This document shows, one piece after another, positions 8,931-16,499 of a stretch of 64,000 nucleotides of DNA; position 1 is the first letter of the stretch, and each line of letters opens with the position of its first letter. This DNA is from Methyloversatilis universalis FAM5 (GTDB lineage Bacteria; Pseudomonadota; Gammaproteobacteria; Burkholderiales; Rhodocyclaceae). The notes beneath the pieces are model-generated. The model saw nothing but the letters and a program-made list of their open reading frames with translations, was not told the DNA's origin and did no database searches. The DNA is taken from contig NZ_AFHG01000036.1 in NCBI RefSeq assembly GCF_000214035.2, forward strand, positions 62,001 to 126,000, in the 5' to 3' direction. A program made the translations under genes and the position numbers.

Positions 8931-8934
8931 TTTT
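8905..8934 (+). promoter_or_regulatory. Early-operon sigma-70-type promoter
   Basis: TTGACT (8905-8910), 18-bp spacer, TATTTT (8929-8934). It faces the early genes and is overlapped by the operator half-site at 8921-8930. Confidence 0.65.
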
Positions 8935-8968
8935 TCGCCCTGCACCCGGAGCTAGGGCGGTCCCCGCG

Positions 8969-9041
8969 ATCCCCTTCACGTTTCCGGTTGCCCTGCCGGG
9001 TGCATCCCTGCGGGCCTCAAACCGGAAACCTTGAAGGGGAT
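8969..9041 (+). promoter_or_regulatory. Leader hairpin sequestering the ribosome site of the first early gene
   Basis: ATCCCCTTCA (8969-8978) is the exact complement of TGAAGGGGAT (9032-9041), which contains the ribosome site of the ATG at 9046. Inside it, GTTTCCGGTT (8980-8989) pairs exactly with AACCGGAAAC (9020-9029). The result is a 20-bp stem with one small internal loop (C8979 opposite 9030-9031) and a further GCCC/GGGC pairing in the loop. It would hide the Shine-Dalgarno sequence. It could instead be a replication origin cruciform for the HUH Rep. Confidence 0.6.
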
Positions 9042-9045
9042 TCCA

Positions 9046-9306
9046 ATGAGCGACACACCTGTAGCAGCCGGCCAGCTGTCGGCCGAAGAACGCAGCAAGA
9101 GCAGCGGACACCCGGTCATCGAGATATCGGCCGTCATGGCGGACATGGCCGCCGTGGTCGATGCGGACGTGTGGTTCGAGGGTGAGAAGGTGCTTGCGAT
9201 GACGTTCCAGCCGCACGAGGCGCTGACCATCGCCGAATCGATCATCCGGGCCGCCACCGTGGCCTCGCACATGAACCGCGGCCAGCGGACGGGGAGCCTG
9301 CAATGA
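9046..9306 (+). CDS. Prophage early protein of unknown function (86 aa)
   Basis: Starts at ATG 9046 with AAGGGGAT five bases upstream. No family recognised. It has an acidic, Ala-rich N-terminus and a mixed alpha/beta pattern (VIEISAVMADMAAVVDADVWFEGEKVLAMTF). First gene of the early operon, behind the hairpin leader. Stop overlaps the next start (ATGA). The position of the first early gene suggests a role in take-over or antirepression, but nothing in the sequence proves it. Confidence 0.7.
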   Translation: MSDTPVAAGQLSAEERSKSSGHPVIEISAVMADMAAVVDADVWFEGEKVLAMTFQPHEALTIAESIIRAATVASHMNRGQRTGSLQ

Positions 9307-9494
9307 CTCAGTATCCGATCGCGTCGATAGGGTCATGGGTGCTGCCGTGCTTGTTGAGCGACGTTTTCAGGCTGACGGAAGACGATGACAGCATGCGGAG
9401 CATGGATGCGCCGGAACGAGTGCCGGCCGGGTCGTGCGTTCATGCGGTCGTGTTCGGGTATGAGTTCGTGCGGCAGCGTGAGGTGGTGCGATGA
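9303..9494 (+). CDS. Prophage early small protein (63 aa), unknown
   Basis: ATG overlaps the previous stop; its own stop overlaps the next gene. Contains SWVLPCLLSDVFRLTEDDD and two Cys. No recognised domain. Supported by the continuous chain of four-base overlaps on both sides. Confidence 0.6.
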   Translation: MTQYPIASIGSWVLPCLLSDVFRLTEDDDSMRSMDAPERVPAGSCVHAVVFGYEFVRQREVVR

Positions 9495-9826
9495 GCGCCG
9501 CCGACCTTCACCGCGCCCGCGCCGTGATCGCCCGTGCGGATGCCACCGTCGAAAGCCGACTGCTGGAAATCCGCGACTGCGCGAACCGCCTGTCCATCTG
9601 TATCACCCCGGCGCTGCTGGCCGCCGTCGAACTGATCGTCCTCGCGCAGCAGGACGAAGCGCGCGGCGTCTGCATCCTGCCGCCGCATCACGCCGTCCAG
9701 CTGCTCGATCTTGTGCAGCAGTTCAGCAGCACGGTGGACCTCGCCTGGGAGAACGCTGACGCCGCGCTGATCGAAGCCCGCGCCCGCCTCGCCAGACAGG
9801 CGGCCAATGAGAAGCAGGCCGCCTGA
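9491..9826 (+). CDS. Prophage early protein (111 aa), helical, unknown
   Basis: Predominantly alpha-helical, Ala/Leu/Arg-rich (ARAVIARADATVESRLLEIRDCANRLS... ending IEARARLARQAANEKQAA). No membrane span or known motif. Translationally coupled at both ends (ATGA before; TGATG with the next gene). Confidence 0.65.
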   Translation: MSAADLHRARAVIARADATVESRLLEIRDCANRLSICITPALLAAVELIVLAQQDEARGVCILPPHHAVQLLDLVQQFSSTVDLAWENADAALIEARARLARQAANEKQAA

Positions 9827-10155
9827 TGTACTCGCACCCGCACGCCATCGACGCCCAGCGCCGAATTTTCGGACGCCGACGCTGGTCGTGCGCCCGCCGT
9901 TTCTGGACCGCCTACGCGGTCTTCACTGCCCTGATCACTGCGCTGGTGGTCGGGGCTTTTTCATTGAAGGAGAGCGCAATGCAGCCCTGGGACGCCGTTC
10001 AAGTCAGCAACGAGGACAACCCGCACGCCGGCCGCGCCGGCATCGTCACTCAGATCAACCGCGAGTCGGGGCAGACCGTCGTGCGCCTGGACGCCGACAG
10101 CGAACGGCCCGTCGTGGAAGTGGCCGTCGACGTCAGCGAACTGAAGCGCCTGTGA
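9826..10155 (+). CDS. Prophage early membrane protein with an in-frame internal start
   Basis: 109 residues from the ATG overlapping the previous stop. Residues ~25-46 form one membrane span (FWTAYAVFTALITALVVGAF) after a very basic N-terminus. An internal ATG at 9979 has the strongest ribosome site of the region (AAGGAGA, 9967-9973, 5-bp spacing). It would give a separate 58-residue soluble protein (MQPWDAVQVSNEDNPHAGRAG...), a small beta-barrel-like sequence with the pattern of SH3/KOW-like phage proteins (GIVTQINRESGQTVVRLDADSE). Either the short form is the true gene or both are made. Function unknown. Confidence 0.6.
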   Translation: MYSHPHAIDAQRRIFGRRRWSCARRFWTAYAVFTALITALVVGAFSLKESAMQPWDAVQVSNEDNPHAGRAGIVTQINRESGQTVVRLDADSERPVVEVAVDVSELKRL

Positions 10156-10376
10156 TGAAGCTGGGCCAGCCCTGCGTTGTGGCCGCGTCCAGCGACTTCT
10201 ACGCCGCTATCGATGGCTGGCCTGTCGAGGTGGTCGCCGTCGAAGGTTTGACCGCCTCCAGCGCCGTGCCAGCCCCCGCGCGGGGCATGGCATGGGTCAA
10301 GCACACCAACGAGGAGCGCGTCGCGCACTTCCTCGTGCCCCTCGACCAGCTACGGCCGGTCGCACAACCGCACTGA
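10155..10376 (+). CDS. Prophage early small protein (73 aa), unknown
   Basis: ATG shares a base with the previous stop (TGATG). Small domain beginning KLGQPCVVAASSDFYAAIDGWPVEVVAVEGL and ending FLVPLDQLRPVAQPH. It resembles the preceding gene in having a short beta-rich pattern (xGxPxxV...), so the pair may be diverged duplicates. It ends 9 bp before the Rep start. No known family. Confidence 0.6.
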   Translation: MKLGQPCVVAASSDFYAAIDGWPVEVVAVEGLTASSAVPAPARGMAWVKHTNEERVAHFLVPLDQLRPVAQPH

Positions 10377-10385
10377 ACGAAACCC

Positions 10386-11693
10386 GTGCAAGCTCTTCTC
10401 GGTACTAACGCGAAATCGATACACGCGGGCGGGAAACCCGCGCGCAGTCTGGATTCCAGCGCGGCGGCGTGCGAGGCGAAGGCGGCCCGCTTCCGTCTGC
10501 AGCGCACGGCGCAGAGCATCCTGTTCCGGAAAGACCTCGCGCCGCTGCAGCAGCACCGCACGTGCTGGTGCCATCGATCGATGCGCGGCGAGTCCGCGAC
10601 GCTGTACCGCGCGGCGGACGGCTCCAATGCGTACCTCTCGGGCCTGAACACCTGCGGCAACGGCTGGACGTGCCCGGTGTGCGGCGCCAAGATCGCCGAA
10701 CACCGCCGCCGCGAACTGTCCGAAGCGATGGCCGCGTGGACGAATGCCGAAGGCGGCACGGCCTACCTCGTGACGCTGACGTTCCCGCACGCCGCGGGCG
10801 ATGACCTGGGCGCCATGCTCGAAAAGCTGGCCAAGGCGCGGCAGGGCTGGAAGAACAGCCGGACCTACAAGCGCATCCTGGGACCGGACGGCACCGCCGG
10901 CTCTGCTGGTGCCGTCACGGCGATGGAAGTGACGCACGGCGCGAATGGCTGGCACCCGCACGTGCATATGCTGGTCTTCGCCGCCCGCGGTGGCCTGGGC
11001 GATGGTCTGCCGGCGCTGAACGGTGACCTGTCGTCGCCGGATATCGACGCGCTGCGCGGCGCCTGGGTCAAGCAGCTGCTGAAAGTCGGCCTTGCGGACC
11101 AGCAGCAGGTTTCCGACGTCTGGGCGCACAGCTTCAACGTGCGCGGCGGCGAGAAGGCCGCGGAGTACATCGCCAAGTACGGCCGCGACACCCGGTGGGG
11201 CGCGTCGTCGGAACTGACCCGCAGCGCGGCCAAGGTGGGCGCGGCCGGCACGGTGGGCGGCGCATTGCATGTGACGCCGTTTCAGCTGCTGGAATGGGCC
11301 GGCGCTGGCGACACCCGCGCCGGCGCGCTGTTCCGCGAGTACGCGGACGCCTTCCACGGGAAACGTCTGCTCACCTGGTCGCCGGGTCTGCGCAAGCGCC
11401 TGAAGCTGTCGGCGGAAGAGGCGTCAGATGAAGCGGTGGCCGACCTCGACGAAGAACTGCCGGAGCGCCAGCGCGTGGGCGTGCTGCAGGTGGAAGATCT
11501 GCAGGTGATCGTGTCGCGTGGCCTGCTCGGCGAACTGGTGCGCACCTTCGGGCCATATGGCCGCGCCGACGATCAGGAATCGCTGAACGACTGGATGGCC
11601 TGGGCACGCACGATGCCGAAGACCGGACGCGGCGCCGTGCTGGTGCCGCGCGTCTTCACCAGTGGCCGCGACGTGCTGGAACTGGCCGCATGA
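10386..11693 (+). CDS. rep: Rolling-circle replication initiator (HUH endonuclease, Rep_1-like)
   Basis: 435 residues from GTG 10386. A Cys/His-rich N-terminal region (CWCH at 60-63; CGNGWTCPVC at 90-99) is a probable zinc site as in Rep_1 plasmid initiators. Motif 1 is TLTFPH (130-135); the HUH motif is HPHVH (190-194, metal ligands); motif 3 YIAKYG (261-266) supplies the catalytic Tyr with a following Lys. This enzyme nicks the origin and stays linked to the 5' end during rolling-circle replication, as does PM2 P12. The GTG start lacks a good ribosome site, but the next ATG (10581) would delete the CWCH segment. Stop overlaps the next gene. Confidence 0.88.
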   Translation: MQALLGTNAKSIHAGGKPARSLDSSAAACEAKAARFRLQRTAQSILFRKDLAPLQQHRTCWCHRSMRGESATLYRAADGSNAYLSGLNTCGNGWTCPVCGAKIAEHRRRELSEAMAAWTNAEGGTAYLVTLTFPHAAGDDLGAMLEKLAKARQGWKNSRTYKRILGPDGTAGSAGAVTAMEVTHGANGWHPHVHMLVFAARGGLGDGLPALNGDLSSPDIDALRGAWVKQLLKVGLADQQQVSDVWAHSFNVRGGEKAAEYIAKYGRDTRWGASSELTRSAAKVGAAGTVGGALHVTPFQLLEWAGAGDTRAGALFREYADAFHGKRLLTWSPGLRKRLKLSAEEASDEAVADLDEELPERQRVGVLQVEDLQVIVSRGLLGELVRTFGPYGRADDQESLNDWMAWARTMPKTGRGAVLVPRVFTSGRDVLELAA

Positions 11694-11854
11694 CGGCGCA
11701 CGAAACCGCCGTCGCGCTGCGCGATGACCTGTCGGCACTGTGGGCGAAGGCGCCCGCCATCATCCGCCTGCAGCTGTCCGCCGAAGTCGCCGCGATCCTG
11801 CGGCGCGCCGATGACCTGGTCACCCTGACCGCACCAAAGGAGCAACCGCGATGA
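11690..11854 (+). CDS. Prophage small helical protein (54 aa)
   Basis: ATG overlaps the Rep stop and its stop overlaps the next start (ATGA). Sequence MTAHETAVALRDDLSALW... to ...DDLVTLTAPKEQPR, helical, no known family. The AAAGGAG that serves the next gene lies inside its last codons. Accepted because of the unbroken chain of overlaps. Confidence 0.55.
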   Translation: MTAHETAVALRDDLSALWAKAPAIIRLQLSAEVAAILRRADDLVTLTAPKEQPR

Positions 11855-12126
11855 AACGACAGATCGGCACCGGCCCGTGCCTCGCCTGCGGCGAAACGAT
11901 CCCCTACAAGGAAGCCGACAGCGGCGCGCTGTCGGTCTGCTGCCCGTGGTGCGACTTCAGCGGCTACGGCCGGCAGGGCACCCAGGCGCGCAAGGTCATT
12001 GAATCGAAGATGAAGCCGAATAACTCCAGCAGCCAAGGCGCTCACCCCGAGCCGGCAGCGGTGCCGCCGGCCGGGGCAGCGGCCAAGCCGGCCGCGAAGC
12101 CGAAACCCGCAACGATCTTCGGGTGA
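11851..12126 (+). CDS. Prophage zinc-ribbon protein
   Basis: 91 residues with AAAGGAG upstream. CLAC near residues 10-13 and CCPWC near 30-34 form a likely zinc ribbon; the C-terminal half is a low-complexity Ala/Pro/Lys tail ending KPATIFG. Located between Rep and the packaging ATPase. Could bind nucleic acid in replication or late-gene activation; inferred only from the zinc-ribbon pattern. Confidence 0.65.
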   Translation: MKRQIGTGPCLACGETIPYKEADSGALSVCCPWCDFSGYGRQGTQARKVIESKMKPNNSSSQGAHPEPAAVPPAGAAAKPAAKPKPATIFG

Positions 12127-12635
12127 GCGCCATGGCCGACCAGAACACCGCACCCGACGCGCTCGCCGATCTGGCGCACCTCGCGGACGCCGCTGACAGC
12201 GCGCACGCTGAACAGACCGCCGCTGCAAAGCCGGCCGGCCAGGTCGCCTCACCGGCACCCAGCCAGGCCGACCAGCTTGCCGCAATCCTGCTGACCGTTG
12301 GCAGCATGGGGAGCATGCGTTTCCCATCGCTGGCCAAGGTCTACACCGAAGAACGGTGCAAGGCGCACGGCGAGGCGCTGGCGCCCGCGCTCGAGCGCCT
12401 GGGCGTGAGCCTGAACCACGGCGAAACGATGATGTGGATCGGTGCCGGCGGATCGGTGCTGATGCTGCTGATCGAAACCCGGAACGCGATCATCGCGGAC
12501 CTGAAGACCGAACAGGCAGAGCAGGGCACGAAGCCAGCTGCGCCGATCCCCGGCCAAGTGGTGGCCAGCGCACCGGCCGCCGATCCGGCCAAGCCGGCGG
12601 ACGGCGTCCACTCGCAGATGGGCCTGTACCAGTGA
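12123..12635 (+). CDS. Prophage protein with one hydrophobic segment (170 aa), unknown
   Basis: GTG start overlaps the previous stop; the ATG at 12132 is an equally possible start. Ala/Pro-rich ends surround a central domain (SLAKVYTEERCKAHGEALAPALERLG) and a hydrophobic segment (MMWIGAGGSVLMLLIETRNAI). Adjacent to the ATPase, so it may be a membrane partner in packaging or a virion membrane protein. No family recognised. Confidence 0.6.
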   Translation: MSAMADQNTAPDALADLAHLADAADSAHAEQTAAAKPAGQVASPAPSQADQLAAILLTVGSMGSMRFPSLAKVYTEERCKAHGEALAPALERLGVSLNHGETMMWIGAGGSVLMLLIETRNAIIADLKTEQAEQGTKPAAPIPGQVVASAPAADPAKPADGVHSQMGLYQ

Positions 12636-13288
12636 CCACGGTCAAGCCGGCCACCGGCAACGCCCGCAGCGCGCGCATCGTCGCCGTGTTCGGTGCCACC
12701 GGTACCGGAAAGTCGATATGGACCATCCAGCAGCTGCGCAAGCCGAAGCGCAACCGCCTCGTGATCTGGTCGCCGAAAGAAGCGCAGGACGGCCACGCGA
12801 TCACCTTCCAGGCGCCGGCCGTCGATACGGTGCGCGACGCATACGCCGTCATGTCGGCGGCCGGCACCACGTCGCCGTTCCGCCTGGTGTTCCGCCCGTC
12901 GATCAACCGCAAGACCGCGGTCAAGCAGTTCGACGCCATCTGCGCCGCCGTGCTGAAGCTGGGCAACATCACGCTGGTGGTGGAAGAACTGCACACCGTC
13001 ACGCAACCCAGCTGGGCGCCTGACCAGTGGTCCGCGCTGGTGCTGATGGGCCGCGCCGCGGGCGTGGAAATCTTCGCGCTGTCGCAGCGGCCGGCGTCGG
13101 TCGATAAGGACCTGTTCAGCAACGTGTCCATGATCCACGCCGGCCGCGTTTCGTTCGAAGATGACGCGAAGGTGCTGGGCCGCGTGCTGCTGGTGCCGCC
13201 GTCCGATCTGCTGACGCTGCCCGATCTGCACTTCATCGAACGCACCACCAGCCCGAACGAAACCCGGCGCGGAGTGGTGAAGCCGTGA
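12632..13288 (+). CDS. Genome-packaging ATPase (FtsK/HerA superfamily, PM2 P9-like)
   Basis: 218 residues from GTG 12632. Walker A is GATGTGKS (about residues 20-27); Walker B is NITLVVEELH with the catalytic Glu pair; the downstream sensor-type motif ALSQRPASVDKDLFSN is typical of A32-like/FtsK-HerA packaging ATPases of double-jelly-roll viruses. The enzyme is expected to pump viral DNA through a vertex. The size suits PM2 P9. A Zot-type role in filamentous phage was considered and rejected because no inovirus coat genes are present. GTG overlaps the previous stop. Confidence 0.82.
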   Translation: MTTVKPATGNARSARIVAVFGATGTGKSIWTIQQLRKPKRNRLVIWSPKEAQDGHAITFQAPAVDTVRDAYAVMSAAGTTSPFRLVFRPSINRKTAVKQFDAICAAVLKLGNITLVVEELHTVTQPSWAPDQWSALVLMGRAAGVEIFALSQRPASVDKDLFSNVSMIHAGRVSFEDDAKVLGRVLLVPPSDLLTLPDLHFIERTTSPNETRRGVVKP

Positions 13289-13416
13289 GCGGCCACAAGC
13301 GTGCAGGGCGACGGCGGGTGTATCGGGACAATGCGGACCGCCAAAAGGCCTATCGACTGAGGAAAAAATTCACCCTCATGAACGCTCGGGCTCCCAGCAG
13401 CTGGAAAAAATCGTAA
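13285..13416 (+). CDS. Short basic protein (43 aa), last early gene
   Basis: GTG overlaps the ATPase stop. The N-terminal half is strongly basic with the pattern RRRVYRDNADRQKAYRLRKK, a motif seen in many small phage proteins that bind nucleic acid. Ends 63 bp before the terminator at 13480. The GTG start and short length leave some doubt. Confidence 0.5.
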   Translation: MSGHKRAGRRRVYRDNADRQKAYRLRKKFTLMNARAPSSWKKS

Positions 13417-13479
13417 CGCCGTCACCGCTGGTGATGTGTACCGGCCGAAAACGTAACGCACACAGAAGGCTCCTCTTCA

Positions 13480-13520
13480 CCCGCTACGGCGGGTTTTTTT
13501 TCGCCCGGTGATCGCCGGGC
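13480..13520 (+). terminator. Intrinsic terminator separating early and late prophage genes
   Basis: CCCGC-TACG-GCGGG stem-loop (13480-13493) followed by eight T. A second hairpin, GCCCGG-TGATCG-CCGGGC (13503-13520), follows immediately. From here to the next start at 13649 there is no gene and no clear promoter; late transcription may begin here or arise by read-through. Confidence 0.8.
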
Positions 13521-13648
13521 AGGGCAGGGCGGGGCGGTGTTCAATGCGCCGGGCATCAATGAGCGCCCGGCTTGGGTTTCCGGCCCGCTCGCGCGCAGTC
13601 TCCGACACGTCGGCACACCCGCCGAATTCAACCATCGGAGACAGTGAA

Positions 13649-13762
13649 ATGAACGCACACGTCAAGGGCTTCGGCCTGTTCCTCGCCTACTCGGTCGTGC
13701 ACGCCCTGGTCGTGCGCCCGGTCTTCAAGCAGCTGAACGTGCCGGTCCTGAAGGACCTGTAA
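13649..13762 (+). CDS. Small membrane protein (37 aa), first late gene
   Basis: ATG preceded by GGAGACAGTGAA. One amphipathic or membrane-spanning segment, KGFGLFLAYSVVHALVVRP, then KQLNVPVLKDL. Stop lies 15 bp before the capsid gene. Likely a minor virion or scaffold-like membrane peptide, by position only. Confidence 0.6.
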   Translation: MNAHVKGFGLFLAYSVVHALVVRPVFKQLNVPVLKDL

Positions 13763-13777
13763 TCGGGGGGCCGCGAC

Positions 13778-14569
13778 ATGCTTTTCGTCAAGAACGTACC
13801 CTTCAACAACGTCGTGGCCAACGGCGTTGCGACCGTCAATCTGCCGATTGGCATGTCGTATAACCGCATCCTGCTGCAGCTGGGCGGCACCTTCACCAAG
13901 GCGATGATCACCGACATCAAGGTGAAGCTGAACGGCAAGGTCATCTTCCAGAACACCGGCGCCCGCCTGGACCTGATCCAGACCTATCGCGGCTTCGCGG
14001 CGTCCGCTAACTTCCTCGTGATCGACTTCACCGAAGCGCGCGCCCGCACGATGGCCGAACAGTACGTCGGCAACCTGAACACCGCGCAGGGCGTGTCCTC
14101 GCTGACGCTGGAAGTCACCATCTCGGGCGCCACCAGCCCGACGCTGGATTCGTGGTCCGAACTCGGCCCGCCGGCACCGCTGGGCGTGATCTACAAGCAG
14201 CTGATGTTCGTGTCGTCGAACACCGGCAGCGGCAAGTTCCCGGTGCGCCTGATCGACGTGGCGAACCGCGGCTGCATCGTGAAGCGCGTCCACTTCGCCC
14301 ACGGCGGCAACCTGTCCAGCCTGGAAGTGAAGAAAAACGGCATCGTCATCTTCGACAACGTGCCGACCGCGGTGAACTCGTTCCTGAACGGCCAGTACGA
14401 AAAGACCGCGCAGACCAACCTGTTCAGCTACGACCCGACCTGCACCGACAACTACAGCGAGGCGATCCGCACCAACGACATGACGTCGCTGGAATTCAAC
14501 GCCACGTACAGCGCGAGCGACACCACCACCGCCGTGGTGGAAGTGCTCGACGTGCTGGGCAACCTGTAA
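13778..14569 (+). CDS. Double-jelly-roll major capsid protein (PM2 P2-like)
   Basis: 263 residues, close to the ~269 of PM2 P2. The N-terminus (VPFNNVVANGVATVNLPIGMSYN) recalls the PM2 P2 opening, including the LPIG motif. The protein has two similar halves: ITDIKVKLNGKVIFQN near residue 47 and VKRVHFAHGGNLSSLEVKKNGIVIFDN near residue 168, as expected from two jelly rolls in tandem. No Cys pattern, protease or HK97-type features. It would trimerise into pseudo-hexameric capsomers around an internal membrane. The similarity to P2 is from remembered sequence; no alignment or structure prediction was made. Confidence 0.8.
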   Translation: MLFVKNVPFNNVVANGVATVNLPIGMSYNRILLQLGGTFTKAMITDIKVKLNGKVIFQNTGARLDLIQTYRGFAASANFLVIDFTEARARTMAEQYVGNLNTAQGVSSLTLEVTISGATSPTLDSWSELGPPAPLGVIYKQLMFVSSNTGSGKFPVRLIDVANRGCIVKRVHFAHGGNLSSLEVKKNGIVIFDNVPTAVNSFLNGQYEKTAQTNLFSYDPTCTDNYSEAIRTNDMTSLEFNATYSASDTTTAVVEVLDVLGNL

Positions 14570-14581
14570 GGGGGCCGCGCC

Positions 14582-14950
14582 ATGTCGTGGATGTTCAACT
14601 CTGACGGCACGCTGAGCGACTACGACACCGGCGCGACCGTCAATCCGAACGCGAATGAATGGTGGGGCGCGTCTCAGCCGTCGTCGTCTGATGGCGGATG
14701 GGACTACGGCAAGGACGTGCTCGACATCCTGAAATTCGGTGCTGGCGTGCTGCTGATGCGCGATCAGTCCGAGTGGCAGGACCAGCGCCGCTATGAACAG
14801 GCGGCGAACGGCATTGCCCTGCAGGGCCAGGCCGCCGCCGTCCAGGCGCGCGCCACCGGCCTGCAGGCGTCCGCTATGTCCGGCATGCTGCCGATGCTGC
14901 TGATCGGCGGCGCGGTGGTGATCGCCGGCATCCTGTTGCTGAAGGACTGA
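14582..14950 (+). CDS. Virion membrane protein candidate (122 aa)
   Basis: Begins 12 bp after the capsid gene. Polar, Trp/Asp/Ser-rich N-terminal half (NEWWGASQPSSSDGGWDYGKD), a Gln/Ala-rich helix in the middle, and a C-terminal membrane span (GMLPMLLIGGAVVIAGILLLKD). Position and tail anchor fit a structural protein of the inner membrane. No named family. Confidence 0.7.
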   Translation: MSWMFNSDGTLSDYDTGATVNPNANEWWGASQPSSSDGGWDYGKDVLDILKFGAGVLLMRDQSEWQDQRRYEQAANGIALQGQAAAVQARATGLQASAMSGMLPMLLIGGAVVIAGILLLKD

Positions 14951-14952
14951 GC

Positions 14953-15225
14953 GTGCTGGAAGGAATCACCGCGTCGCAATGGCTCAACGCCGGTTCGTCG
15001 GTGCTCGGCAAGGCGCTGTCCGCGCCGCCGGCACCGCCGGCCATTTCCGGAAGCGGCACGCTCGGCTCTACGGTCCCGGTCGATCATTCGGGCTGGACCG
15101 TGAGCACCGGCGGCGGTACCGCCTACGGCACGCCGCCCGCGCTGAAATCGACGTCGGTCTACATGGTCGCCGCGGTCGGTGCGGCGGTCGTGCTCGCGCT
15201 GCTGGTCTGGAAGAAGAAGGGCTGA
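14953..15225 (+). CDS. Virion membrane protein candidate (90 aa)
   Basis: GTG start 2 bp after the previous stop. Gly/Ser/Pro-rich N-terminal part and a C-terminal span (VYMVAAVGAAVVLALLVWKKKG) with a basic stop-transfer end. Same architecture as its neighbours: exposed domain plus C-terminal anchor. Confidence 0.68.
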   Translation: MLEGITASQWLNAGSSVLGKALSAPPAPPAISGSGTLGSTVPVDHSGWTVSTGGGTAYGTPPALKSTSVYMVAAVGAAVVLALLVWKKKG

Positions 15226-15227
15226 CC

Positions 15228-15656
15228 ATGGGCCTGCTTTCGTCCAGCAAGTCGAAGTCGTCGACGTACAACACCACGACGATCAACAACATCGACCGCC
15301 GCATCGTTGCGGACGGCATGTCGTCGGTCTTCGCGCCGGATATCAGCATCGGCGGCGCCGGATCATCGCTGTCGATCACCAACGTCGATCCGGCGCTGAT
15401 CAAGGCAGCGGCCGACATGGTGTCGCAGAGCAATGACACGCTGCGCGCCGGCTATTCCGATCTGGCCGCGAGCTACCTGTCGCTCATCCAGTCGAACGAG
15501 CGCCAGAACGACACGCTGCAGGCCAACGTGCTGCGCGTGCTGGATGCCACCGGCGACCAGTTCAAGGACGCGACCGATACCGCGGTCGGCAACAAGCCGC
15601 TGATCTACGCCGGGCTGCTCATCGCCGGCGTGGTCGCGCTGCAGGCGATGCGCTGA
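15228..15656 (+). CDS. Virion membrane protein candidate (142 aa)
   Basis: Ser/Thr/Asn-rich N-terminus (SSSKSKSSTYNTTTINNIDRR), a long helical middle (DMVSQSNDTLRAGYSDLAASYLSLIQSNERQND) and a C-terminal span (PLIYAGLLIAGVVALQAM). Third protein in a row with a C-terminal anchor, as in the membrane-protein-rich virions of PM2-like phages. Stop overlaps the next ATG. Confidence 0.68.
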   Translation: MGLLSSSKSKSSTYNTTTINNIDRRIVADGMSSVFAPDISIGGAGSSLSITNVDPALIKAAADMVSQSNDTLRAGYSDLAASYLSLIQSNERQNDTLQANVLRVLDATGDQFKDATDTAVGNKPLIYAGLLIAGVVALQAMR

Positions 15657-16489
15657 TGCAGACCTACCGCTTTGACCTCCCGCAGCTGTCGGCGCCGGTC
15701 GGGATCGCCGTTGAAGCCACGTCCGTGCATTACGTGCGCGGCAACGCCCGCGGCTGGTCGAATGCGATCCTCGTGAGCGCGGACGCCACCAGCCAGCGAG
15801 TGCGCATGGTGCCGGGTCAGAAACTGCGCTTCAACGCACCGGTGAAACAGCTGTACATCGAGAACGCGGACGGCGAAGCCGGCATCGTCGGCGAACTGGT
15901 GGCAGGCCTCGCCGACTTCCAGGACAGCCGCGTCATCGGAAACCTGACCGTCAGCGAACGCGAACTGGCGTCCGCAATTGAGGGGAAGAACTTCTACATG
16001 CAGCGGTCGGCGCTGATCGCCGCCAGCGGCGCCGGCAACGTGGCGATTTTCGGCCTGCGCAACCACGAAGACAGCGGCGTCATCCTCGTCGTGAAGCGCC
16101 TGGTCGTGTCGCTGAAGAATGACGCCATCGGCCTGCTGCGGCAGGGCTACAGCTTCCAACGTGACGTCGCGTTCCCGGCCACCGACACGTGGACCGCATG
16201 GTCATCGTGGCCGCAGGGCACGAACGCGCGCCTGTACGACAACGCGACTTGGTCATCGCTGATCAGCGCGTCCAAGGCCCGAATGCTGGTCACCGTCAGC
16301 ACCGACCCGTATGTGCACAACGGTGAAGACCTGTACTTCCGCCAGTCGCTGGTGCTGGACCGCTTCCCGCGCGTCGTGGAACCGGGCCGCGGGCTGGCCT
16401 GGATCGTCATGTCTCAGACCATCGCCACCACCGCCTGCATCGAAGTCGAGTGGACGGAACTGGCGGAGTCGGACGTCGAATTCATCTAA
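15656..16489 (+). CDS. Beta-rich virion protein (277 aa), possible minor capsid or vertex protein
   Basis: No hydrophobic span. The whole length looks like beta-strands separated by loops (MQTYRFDLPQLSAPVGIAVEATSVHYVRG..., VRMVPGQKLRFNAPVKQLYIENADG). The length and position, late operon after the capsid gene, suggest a structural protein such as a penton base or second jelly-roll protein. The N-terminal style (short beta-strands with PG turns) is shared with the candidate spike at 18349. No family recognised, so the role is inferred. Confidence 0.65.
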   Translation: MQTYRFDLPQLSAPVGIAVEATSVHYVRGNARGWSNAILVSADATSQRVRMVPGQKLRFNAPVKQLYIENADGEAGIVGELVAGLADFQDSRVIGNLTVSERELASAIEGKNFYMQRSALIAASGAGNVAIFGLRNHEDSGVILVVKRLVVSLKNDAIGLLRQGYSFQRDVAFPATDTWTAWSSWPQGTNARLYDNATWSSLISASKARMLVTVSTDPYVHNGEDLYFRQSLVLDRFPRVVEPGRGLAWIVMSQTIATTACIEVEWTELAESDVEFI

Positions 16490-16499
16490 GGGGATCGCA

